A stretch of DNA of 64,000 nt from Nodularia sp034931045. Its GTDB lineage: Bacteria; Cyanobacteriota; Cyanobacteriia; Cyanobacteriales; Nostocaceae. The translations under genes and the position numbers were made by a program. Where the stretch lies: contig NZ_JAYGHH010000017.1 of assembly GCF_034931045.1 (NCBI RefSeq), positions 1-64,000 of the forward strand. The letters are read 5' to 3'. The notes below the pieces were generated by a model, which made no database searches, was not told the DNA's origin, and saw only the letters and a program-made list of their open reading frames with translations. Each line of letters opens with the position of its first letter. The stretch's first letter is position 1. Shown piece by piece: positions 52,153-60,800 of the stretch.

Positions 52153-53685
52153 ATGACTTCTTATTCAATTCATCCCGAATTTTCTACAAAACATCTAGTC
52201 AAGCCAATCCCTGAGAAGCACGAACCAGAAGCAAACTCTTCAGATTGGGAATCTAGAATGGCCAAATTGGTTGGCTTTGAAGAAGAATCTCTCAAAGTCA
52301 ACGTTGACGAATTAGATACAGACTTAGCCAGCTTACAGCCTGAAGTATTTCAACCACAAGACATAGCAACTGAGCAATCTCTTTCATCAAATCCCTTTGC
52401 TAAATTAGCTTTGGTAGGCAGTGCTACTTTGGTTATAGTGGTAGTCGCTGGTGCATTTTTATCGCAGATCATGAATACTGGTAATCAACAGTCAAATAAT
52501 AGACTTTCCACAACAGCACCATTACCAGTAATCAATGAATCCCCGCAGCAAAATTTAGCGCAGGAAGTAGAGATTCTGAAAACGAAATTAGCCCTGGCTG
52601 AACAAGCCCAGACAGTGACAGCAGCTCAACAAAATCTTAGAAATAGAGTAGCTTCACGGGTGGAAACTCCACAGGTCAGAGAAAGGACACCGATTCCTGT
52701 ACAAACTGCTTCTACACCGCAACCTTCCATAGTCACAGTTGAGAGAATTGTTGAAAGGCCTGCTTTTTTACCACAATCTCTCCCACCAGCACCCGTAGCA
52801 GTTGCAACCCCAGAGACTCCACCATCTCCACCAGATCCTTTGAAAGAATGGATAAGGTTAGCCAAGTTAGGTAGTTATGGTCAGGTCAACACGACTGGTC
52901 AATCTAGAGTTGATACAGCTTTATCTGTACCAAAAACTAATCTGAATCTAGAAACTCAAGTAACCAACTCCAACCCGGAACCAACGCCACCACAACCAGA
53001 TACTTTAGTCAGCCAAGGGCAATCACAAAGCTCGAAATCTGTGAAAGTAGGGAGTAGTGTTAAAGCTGTATTAGCAACAGCTGTATTTGGAGAAACTACT
53101 CAGTCTAGGAATAATGAAAGTAATGAAGAAGGTAATGTATTTGTATTGCGTTTGACACAGCCACTAAAATCAATTGATGGTGCGATCGCTTTACCTGTTA
53201 ATACTGAATTATTAGCTGAAATTAGTTCGATTTCTGAGAAAGGACTACTACAGTTGAATGTAATTAAAGTGATCTCAGAAGATAATGGCGAACTGATAGA
53301 AAGGAGCATCCCCAATAATACCATGATGGTTCGCGCACCTCAAGGTAAACCTTTAATAGCAAGTCAATATCCCAATCAAGGTTCATCTATAGCGGGGATG
53401 GACTTAGGGCTATTTGTTCTGGGAGGAATTGGTAAAGGAGCCGAGTTATTTAATCGCATTGAATCCCAAGTTACAGTTGGAGATGGTAGCACCGTCGTCA
53501 CCAACAACAACAATAGACGCAATATCCCGGCGGGAATTTTAGAAGGTGGTTTAAATTCTGTAGTTCCTCAAATTTCACAACGTAATCAACAAGCGATCGC
53601 CCGCATGATGCAACAAACCAATGTTTGGTTTATACCAGCTGGCAAAGAAGTAGAAATATACGTTAATCGAACAATGCAATTATAA
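52153..53685 (+). CDS. VirB10/TrbI-like core-complex protein
   Basis: 510 residues. A cytoplasmic N-terminus is followed by one membrane helix (about 84-103) and a coiled-coil and proline-rich periplasmic linker (SPPDPLKEWIRLAKLG region, about 220-240). The C-terminal beta-barrel domain is recognised by VKAVLATAVFGET, then LPVNTELLAEIS, then LGLFVLGGIGKGAELFNR and finally VWFIPAGKEVEIYVN. This is the VirB10/TrbI layout that spans the envelope and senses ATP use. Start ATG 52153, right after the heptamer repeat. Confidence 0.75.
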   Translation: MTSYSIHPEFSTKHLVKPIPEKHEPEANSSDWESRMAKLVGFEEESLKVNVDELDTDLASLQPEVFQPQDIATEQSLSSNPFAKLALVGSATLVIVVVAGAFLSQIMNTGNQQSNNRLSTTAPLPVINESPQQNLAQEVEILKTKLALAEQAQTVTAAQQNLRNRVASRVETPQVRERTPIPVQTASTPQPSIVTVERIVERPAFLPQSLPPAPVAVATPETPPSPPDPLKEWIRLAKLGSYGQVNTTGQSRVDTALSVPKTNLNLETQVTNSNPEPTPPQPDTLVSQGQSQSSKSVKVGSSVKAVLATAVFGETTQSRNNESNEEGNVFVLRLTQPLKSIDGAIALPVNTELLAEISSISEKGLLQLNVIKVISEDNGELIERSIPNNTMMVRAPQGKPLIASQYPNQGSSIAGMDLGLFVLGGIGKGAELFNRIESQVTVGDGSTVVTNNNNRRNIPAGILEGGLNSVVPQISQRNQQAIARMMQQTNVWFIPAGKEVEIYVNRTMQL

Positions 53686-53768
53686 TTCGTAGTTCGTAAT
53701 TCGTAATTCGTAATGCCTCTTTCAGAGGAGCTTCGCTAACGTAGTTCGTAGTTCGTAATTCGTAATTA
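53684..53768. repeat. Inverted copy of the AATTACG/GAAGCTCCTC repeat block
   Basis: Units TCGTAATT and GCCTCTTTCAGAGGAGCTTC are the reverse complement of the units at 45284-45452. It sits between the VirB10-like and VirB9-like genes. A further GTGGGGAGGGCATCCTGCCC palindromic repeat follows at 53779-53802. Confidence 0.85.
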
Positions 53769-53871
53769 CATAAATCTTGTGGGGAGGGCATCCTGCCCGC
53801 CCTTCTTGAACTCACTCAGATCAAATGTGCTGTATCTGTGTCCCTCCTTTATCACTCCCCTATTTGCAGCC

Positions 53872-54444
53872 ATGAAACATCTTAATTTAATCGAAAAAAA
53901 CCTAAAATATTCTCATTTTTTGTCTTTGACTTCTCTGATTTTCTCCGCATCTGTATTATTATTTGCAGGTCGTGCCTTAGCTAATAATGCTGTTCTTCGT
54001 TCTATGTTTTCTTGCCATGCACAAGGTTTAGGAGGAGTCGTACCTACTATTAAAGTTTCCTATCAACAAGGAACAAATTTAAGCTTTTTGCCAGCTGGTG
54101 AAACAATTAAAAAAGTTTGGTTAAACGACCCATCACAAGTAACTATGGATTTTGATGGGCCGATGTGTATGCAGTTTGGCACAGAACGTAACTTGAGTTC
54201 AGGAGATTGTCAAAAATCATCAGCCAATGTGATTCAACTGCGGCGAATTCAAAGACTTAATATTCCGGGACTGCCTAAAACAGACAATACACTTTTAACG
54301 GTGATTACTGAAGAGCAAGGTAAAAGTAAACTCTATACATTCAGAATATTATATGAAGATACTGCTCCTAACTATCACACTTTAGCTATTTATCCCGATC
54401 CTGTGGCTGGGGAAGCAGCTTGTGAAAAAACTACTCAGTATTAA
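53872..54444 (+). CDS. VirB9/TrbG-like periplasmic protein
   Basis: 190 residues from ATG 53872; the open frame upstream to 53779 is only repeat sequence. A Sec signal ends near ALA at residues 35-37. The mature part reads TNLSFLPAGETIKKVWLNDP followed by LLTVITEEQGKSKLYTFRIL, the sort of N-terminal beta-sandwich seen in VirB9/TrbG/TraK. It ends there, without the C-terminal outer-membrane domain of VirB9, so it is shorter than classic VirB9. It lies last in the secretion cluster. Confidence 0.6.
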   Translation: MKHLNLIEKNLKYSHFLSLTSLIFSASVLLFAGRALANNAVLRSMFSCHAQGLGGVVPTIKVSYQQGTNLSFLPAGETIKKVWLNDPSQVTMDFDGPMCMQFGTERNLSSGDCQKSSANVIQLRRIQRLNIPGLPKTDNTLLTVITEEQGKSKLYTFRILYEDTAPNYHTLAIYPDPVAGEAACEKTTQY

Positions 54445-54692
54445 TGAATAACCCCAGTCCTTGACTAAGAATTAAGGCTCTTTCACTCAACTATTTCATC
54501 ATATTTCCAAAGATATCTGAAGGTGATCTCAGTCAGGCTTTGCCTACTATTGCTGTTTGAGCCTAGAATTTTCACGCATTTAGGCTGGGGAGTATTTCAA
54601 ATATTGATGAGCTTTTTCTCATGAATTATTTAAACAAGTTTCATGTGTGGGTGCGAAATTAATAACTGTAAAGCGTTATACAAACTCTAACC

Positions 54693-55262
54693 ATGATGCT
54701 AAAACCAATTTCTGGTGTTGCGATGACATTAATCGGACTTAGTACTAGTCTAATGTACCCTAACCTGGCGATCGCAGAAGAAATTGCCTGCCAAGGAAGC
54801 TTAGGTGCAATCACTGTTGATAATGTGAAAGTACCTCAAGGTAAAACTTGTACACTCAATAGAACAACTGTTAAAGGCAATATTGTTATTGAACGGGGAG
54901 CAACCCTGAAGGCCATAGGTGCAAAAGTAAATGGCAATATTCAAGGAGAAGGAGCAAATCTAGTGGATGTCAATTCTGGTGCTACTGTAGGTGGAAGCAT
55001 CCAAGTGAAACAGGGTCGTGCTGCTCGTGTGGTGAGTACACGCATTACTGGAGATGTGCAGTTCGAGTCAAACTCAGGACAAATGATTGCTAACCAAAAC
55101 CAGATTGGCGGAAATTTACAAGCCTTTCAAAATACTGGAGGTGTGACGATTCGGAAAAATCGCATTAACGGCAATTTGCAGTGTAAAGAAAATGCTCCTC
55201 AGCCAATTGGTGGTGGCAATATTGTCCAAGGTAGTAAAGAAGATCAATGTGCAAAGTTATAA
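54693..55262 (+). CDS. Secreted beta-solenoid-like protein
   Basis: 189 residues with a signal peptide cleaved after AIA near residue 28. The mature region is built of repeats of about 20 residues with a G-N-I or G-x-V core (VKGNIVIERGATLKAIGAKV, then VNGNIQGEGANLVDV and so on), each having the inward-facing Val/Ile of a beta-helix, resembling bactofilin or polymer-forming proteins. Three Cys lie near the N-terminus and two near the C-terminus. Unknown function; it lies 250 nt after the secretion cluster, same strand. Confidence 0.6.
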   Translation: MMLKPISGVAMTLIGLSTSLMYPNLAIAEEIACQGSLGAITVDNVKVPQGKTCTLNRTTVKGNIVIERGATLKAIGAKVNGNIQGEGANLVDVNSGATVGGSIQVKQGRAARVVSTRITGDVQFESNSGQMIANQNQIGGNLQAFQNTGGVTIRKNRINGNLQCKENAPQPIGGGNIVQGSKEDQCAKL

Positions 55263-55325
55263 AAATTACTGCAATTTTTGAGAAGAATACTTTGATACAC
55301 TGTACCCTCATCTACTAACTTTTTG

Positions 55326-55407
55326 TACCAAGGAGTAATAGCTTCGCCCTCTTCTTTGCGAGAGGCTATGCCCTTTAGGGTTACGCTGTAGACATTGCTC
55401 CTTGGTA
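55326..55407. repeat. 82-nt element with perfect 10-bp inverted termini
   Basis: TACCAAGGAG (55326-55335) and CTCCTTGGTA (55398-55407) are exact inverted repeats and the pairing extends to 13 of 14 positions. The interior includes GCTTCGCCCTC and GCGAGAGGC. It could be a small MITE or a long stem-loop. No other copy was noticed in the window. Confidence 0.6.
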
Positions 55408-55426
55408 AAATTGATTAAGATTACCT

Positions 55427-55512
55427 GAATTAAGGGCTAAAGCCCTTACTACAAGCTAAGTTACAATATTTTTACATTTCTTGACATAGTTAGGTTTATT
55501 CTCACCAACTTA
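55427..55512. repeat. 86-nt dispersed repeat, copy 2
   Basis: The second copy of the repeat at 10465-10550, with the same length and about ten substitutions. It ends 9 nt before the histidine kinase ATG (55522) and so forms part of its leader. Confidence 0.8.
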
Positions 55513-55521
55513 CTTAACTAA

Positions 55522-57015
55522 ATGGCATTTATTACTGTAATTAGCTTTATGTGGAATTATCGAAAAACTATATTTACCTCTATTCGATCCAGAATCTTTA
55601 TTTTTTATTTTATTTTGTTATCCCTATTTTTAGTGATTACCGTACCATTAATATTCAAATTTGTATTTTCTGCAATTGCCAATAGAGTTACTGAAGATAT
55701 TAGAGAAGAAATAGAGATATTTGAAGAGCTACTTGATAATAACAGTCATATTAAATCGAAATTAGCTCTCAGAAATCAAGAAATACAATATCCGAAAAAT
55801 GCCGTAGAACTCGCTAACTTATTTAATATTTATCTCTCACGACGCATCCCAGAAGATGACACTTATCTCATCGGTATCTTGAATGAAGAATTTTATCGTT
55901 CCAGTCCAGAAGCACTGCCTAAAATATTGCAGCCGGAATCATCATTGATGCAATCCTTGATCAAAATAAACACAGTCCAGGAGGGTATTAAACTGCAACC
56001 GAATACGATTACTGGCAATATTCTATATATTGTTAAACCCATTCGCTTGCAAGAACAGATTATTGGACGCTTGATTGTTGCCCATGCTGTGCGTGGAGAA
56101 CAAGAAGAAGCTTTTGATACCCTCAAAATAGTTTTTTGGGTGATGATAAGTGTATTTATATTATCTGTTGTTGTTACCTGGTTTATGGCAGGAAAAGTCC
56201 TTTCTCCTCTCAATTCCATCATTTCTACAGCAATTAAAATTACTGACACGAATCTCAATGAGCGAATCGAGGTACAAACAAGTGGAGAACTAGCTGAATT
56301 AGCAAATTCGTTCAACGCCATGATGAATCGTTTAGAAGCTGCCTTTGTCAGTCAACGACACTTTATAAATGATGTCGGTCATGAACTGAGAACACCGATC
56401 ACAATCATTCGAGGGCATTTGGAACTAATCGATTTAGATCAGGCTTCTGGCATTGAACAGGAAACCATTAATTTAGTAATTGACGAGATTGACCGCATGA
56501 GTCGGCTGGTGGATGACCTGAGTTTGTTGGCAAAGTCTGAGCGTCCAGACTTTTTACTACTCGAAACTATTGATGCTCAATCTTTTTTAGACACACTATC
56601 TGCTAAGGTACAAGCTTTAGCTAATCGGAGTTGGCAATTTCAGGTAAAGGTGAAAGGAATATTGGTCGGCGATCGCCAGCGTCTCACCCAAGCGATAATG
56701 AATTTAGCCCAGAACGCTGTCCAACATACCCGTGAATTTGATTGCATTACACTAGGTGCTTCTCTTACCAACGGGGAATTTAGGATCTGGGTTCAGGATA
56801 CGGGAGAAGGAATTGACCTCTGTGAGCAAGAACGAATCTTTGAGCGGTTTGCTCGTGTCAAGAATAGTCATCGTCGTTCAGATGGTTCGGGTCTGGGATT
56901 ATCAATTGTCAGAGGAATTGTGGAAGCGCACCGTGGCTTAATTAAACTCCAAAGTCAACCAGGAAGAGGATCGACCTTTCTGATTGTCATACCCCTTAAT
57001 CCTCTTCAAGAGTAG
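55522..57015 (+). CDS. Sensor histidine kinase (EnvZ-type)
   Basis: A 497-residue inner-membrane kinase: TM1 (about residues 25-45), a periplasmic sensor domain (about 46-200), TM2 (about 202-224), HAMP (about 222-275), a HisKA domain with the phosphoacceptor in DVGHELRTPITIIRG (His287), and an ATPase domain with MNLAQNAVQHT (N box), DTGEGI and GSGLGLSIVRGIVEAH (G boxes). The start is taken at ATG 55522, but ATG 55549 is possible. A response regulator gene follows 7 nt downstream, so they form a pair. The signal is unknown. Confidence 0.9.
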   Translation: MAFITVISFMWNYRKTIFTSIRSRIFIFYFILLSLFLVITVPLIFKFVFSAIANRVTEDIREEIEIFEELLDNNSHIKSKLALRNQEIQYPKNAVELANLFNIYLSRRIPEDDTYLIGILNEEFYRSSPEALPKILQPESSLMQSLIKINTVQEGIKLQPNTITGNILYIVKPIRLQEQIIGRLIVAHAVRGEQEEAFDTLKIVFWVMISVFILSVVVTWFMAGKVLSPLNSIISTAIKITDTNLNERIEVQTSGELAELANSFNAMMNRLEAAFVSQRHFINDVGHELRTPITIIRGHLELIDLDQASGIEQETINLVIDEIDRMSRLVDDLSLLAKSERPDFLLLETIDAQSFLDTLSAKVQALANRSWQFQVKVKGILVGDRQRLTQAIMNLAQNAVQHTREFDCITLGASLTNGEFRIWVQDTGEGIDLCEQERIFERFARVKNSHRRSDGSGLGLSIVRGIVEAHRGLIKLQSQPGRGSTFLIVIPLNPLQE

Positions 57016-57022
57016 AAGATAG

Positions 57023-57721
57023 ATGTCACAAATTCTGATTGCAGAAGATGAACCCCGCATTGCGTCCTTTATCGAAAAAGGTCTAAAGAGTCACGGTTTT
57101 ATCACCACAGTTGCCACTGATGCTCAAAAGGTACTCTCATTAGGGCTAAGTGGAATGTTTGAACTCCTGATACTCGATTTAGGACTACCTGGTAAAGATG
57201 GCTTTGAAATATTAAAAGAGCTGCGTGGGCAAGGTGCAACTCTACCCATCCTGATTTTGACTGCTCGTGATGATCTCCAAGATAAGGTATCTGGTTTAGA
57301 GGCTGGTGCAGATGACTACATGACAAAACCCTTTCGATTTGAAGAGTTACTCGCTCGTATTCGTGTCCGATTAAGAACGCTTAATCAAATCTCCACATCA
57401 GAACAATTAACTCTGAATGCTCATAATATTGTTTTAGATTTGAGAACCAGAAAAGTGAAAGTAAATAATCAGTGGCTCGAACTACCTTTCCGTGAATTTA
57501 TCTTGGCGGAAACTTTTTTTCGCCATCCAGAACAGGTTTTGAGTCGCCAGCAATTGCTGGATAGAGTCTGGGGATATGATTACGAGCCTGGGTCTAATAT
57601 TGTCGATGTCTATGTTGGATATTTGCGAAAAAAATTGGGTAGTAACCTCATCGAAACCGTTCGTGGAGCAGGATATCGATTAAAATCTTACGAGGATAAG
57701 GAACAGGGAACAGAGTTTTGA
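57023..57721 (+). CDS. OmpR/PhoB-family response regulator
   Basis: A 232-residue response regulator. The receiver domain has DEPRI (acidic pocket), LLILDLGLPGKDG with the phospho-Asp at about residue 52, and TARDD and MTKPF (Lys at about 102). The C-terminal winged-helix DNA-binding domain has FRHPEQVLSRQQLLDRVWGY and SNIVDVYVGYLRKKL. It is cotranscribed with the kinase in front. The targets are unknown. Confidence 0.93.
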   Translation: MSQILIAEDEPRIASFIEKGLKSHGFITTVATDAQKVLSLGLSGMFELLILDLGLPGKDGFEILKELRGQGATLPILILTARDDLQDKVSGLEAGADDYMTKPFRFEELLARIRVRLRTLNQISTSEQLTLNAHNIVLDLRTRKVKVNNQWLELPFREFILAETFFRHPEQVLSRQQLLDRVWGYDYEPGSNIVDVYVGYLRKKLGSNLIETVRGAGYRLKSYEDKEQGTEF

Positions 57722-57813
57722 GGATTGATCTTGGTGAAAATATCTGAATATGCAATCAATCAATGTATAACTTTTCATCTTTATTCAGCAAGCCCTATTT
57801 ATTAGTATTATCC

Positions 57814-60800
57814 CTATTGAATAGGAATATCAATTAAAAACTCTGCTCCCCTTCCAGGTTGGGAAATACATTCAATTTTACCATGATGTTTGTTTACTAT
57901 AATTTGATAACTAATTGATAAACCTAACCCCGTACCTTGACCCACCTCTTTAGTAGTAAAAAACGGATCAAAGATGCATTTTTTAATTTCTTCCGTCATT
58001 CCTAAACCATTATCTTGAAGAGAAATTCTTACCCAGTTAGGATTAAGTAATTGAGTAGAAATTATAATTTGGCTAGGATGAATTTTTTGTTCTGTGAGTG
58101 GTAATTGTTGGTTACGCTTAGATAAAGCATCAATAGCATTATTGAGCATATTCATAAATACTTGATTGAGTTGAGAAGCATAACAATTAACTAAAGGTAA
58201 TTGGGCATAATTTTTAATTACTATATTTTCCACATCATCGAGTTTTTCCTTAAACCGAGATTGTAAAATCATTAATGTATTTTCAATTCCTTCATGGATA
58301 TCTACAGGTTTCATATCAGCTTCATCTAACCGAGAGAAATTACGTAAACCCAAAACAATATTACGGATACGTTCAGCACCTATTCGCATGGAACCGAAAA
58401 TTTTTTGTGAATCTTGAATTAAGAAATCTAAATCAATGTCTTTGATAGTTTTTTGAATAATTGATGAAGGATTAGTATGTTCTTGCTGATATAATTTTAC
58501 TAATTTTATTAATTTATTCATATAACTTTCATTATGTTCAATATTAGCATAAATAAAATTAACAGGATTATTAATTTCATGCGCTACACCTGCAACTGTT
58601 TGTCCTAAACTAGACATTTTTTCGGTTTGAATTAATTGAGTTTGCGTGCGTTTTAATTCATCTAAAATTTCTTCTAGTTGTAGATTTTTAGCATTTAATT
58701 CTTTCGTTCTATTAGCGACCTTTTCTTCTAAATTTGAGTAAAGTTGAGCATTTTCTAAAGAAATAGCCGCTTGAGAAGAAAGAAGTTTTAATATTTTCAA
58801 TCTTTTGGGCGTAAATACATCAATAGTTAGACTATTTTCTAAATAAATAATACCGATGAGTTGTCCTTGGTTGAGAATGGGAGTACATAATATAGATTTA
58901 GGCTGATTGTTGATAATATAAGGATCTAAAAAGTAATTATGCTCATTTATAGCATTATTAATTAATAGATTTTCTCTACTATTAGCCACATAATTTATAA
59001 TACTTAGTGGCAGATTTTGAACAGTATTAACAGGAGTAGATTGTAAATTACACTGTTGAGAATTTTCACTATAAGCTACCAAAATTAAGTTTTCTTCTGT
59101 TTGGAGAATTAAAGCAGCTTTATTTGCTCCTAAATTTTCTAAAGTTACTTGCATTAACTTAGAAATTAATTGGTCAGTATAAATTTCGGAAGTGATAGCT
59201 AAAGCTGCTTTAGTCACAGTTTCTAAATCTAACTGTGCTGAAGTACTCGTGCTACTAGAATCAGATATTAAATCATGCTTATCATCAAAATTAATGTTGT
59301 TATTTTGTGTATTAATCACAGAGCTAAGTAACTGAGAATAGGAATTTTTCAATTGTTCAACTTTAGCCTTTGCTCCCCAATTACTATAACAGTAACAAGC
59401 ATCAATCAGGTAAGATTGAGCAAATTTTTCTTTACCCCAATCGAGATAAAATTTAGCAGCTAGTTCATTAGCTAAGGCTTGTTCTTGGATATATTCATTG
59501 ATTTTTGCTCCAGCTATTGCTTTGTCATATAATTCAATAGCTTCTATCTTTTGTCCCAATAGTCTGCATTTTTCCGCTTCCACCAAATCAACCTTATGCT
59601 GGTGATTCATAGGAGCATAATCAGCCCAGTGCTTTAACTGAATTTGGTTTTTTTCTACTTGTTCTAAAACTGCTGATATATTCTGTAATTGTGAATTCAC
59701 AGATGCTAGAGCCAGCAATGAATCATAGAAATAAAATACTGATTCATTAAAATTTCCCAAAACACCCATTAAAAATTTTCTGGCCTCAACTGCATAGTTG
59801 TTAGCTAATTCAAATTCCCCAAATAAATAACCTAATATTAGCTTAATTAAATAGATTGAAGCATCTGTATTTCCATATTGAATAGATAGCTTAACTGAAT
59901 TAGCAACCAGTAATGGAAATAAGGGAGAATTAGAAAAGAAAACAGATGGAAAAATGCTATTGGTAATCTGGAGAATAGCAATTTTTTCTCTATCTGTCAT
60001 GACCGATAATTCGAGCAAATCGGAAATTTCTCTATCTTCAATAAATTGTCCAATCTCTATCAGTGCTTGTTGAATATCATTCTGTGTTGGGTTTTGAGGA
60101 AAATTGACACCTAACTTTTGCAATAGTTCCATGCCAATATTTAAGGCTTGGTTGAGTTTGTTATGGGAGGTATTGGCTAAAATTCTAATTCGATAAACAT
60201 TTACCTGTTCTACTAAAGATTTGACATGAGTTATAACAGCATCAATCAATTGTTCCATGTTCTCAAAATCACCACATAACCAAGCAAATTCTGCTGCCAA
60301 ATTATGGAACTCTAAACACATTTCATATTGCTGATGCCAAGAATTTTTTCCTAGCAAATATAATCCAACTCTGGCATATTCACCTCCTACTTGGTAGGCA
60401 GATGAGTTTTTAGCTTTACGGCAAGCAATCAAGTTAAGTTTGGCTAGTTCATTGCGTTCATTTTGTACATTAATTAAAGCTGTTCCGTAGTTTAATTGAT
60501 TAACTATGGTAAAAATTTTTTCTTCTCTGGCTACTGGTGAGATGCGTTGTAGTAATAGTTTTCCAATTTGATAATGTGTTCTTGGTCTTTGGTTTTCAGG
60601 AATTAAAGCATAAGCAGCTTGTTGAACACGGTCATGTGAAAATTTATAATTGGCAATTTGTGTATGTTCCTTAATCTCTTGTGCTTCAGGGCTTAAATAG
60701 AATTTATAAATTTCACTTTGCGGTGAAATTAAGCCTTCCTGTAGTACTTGCCATAAACCTGCTGCTACCTCTATTTCTGATTGTTGCAACACAATGGACA

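Noticed and set aside
53779..53871. Upstream 31-codon extension of the VirB9-like protein
   Set aside because: The extension encodes a palindromic intergenic repeat (GTGGGGAGGGCATCCTGCCC); the signal peptide begins properly at ATG 53872.
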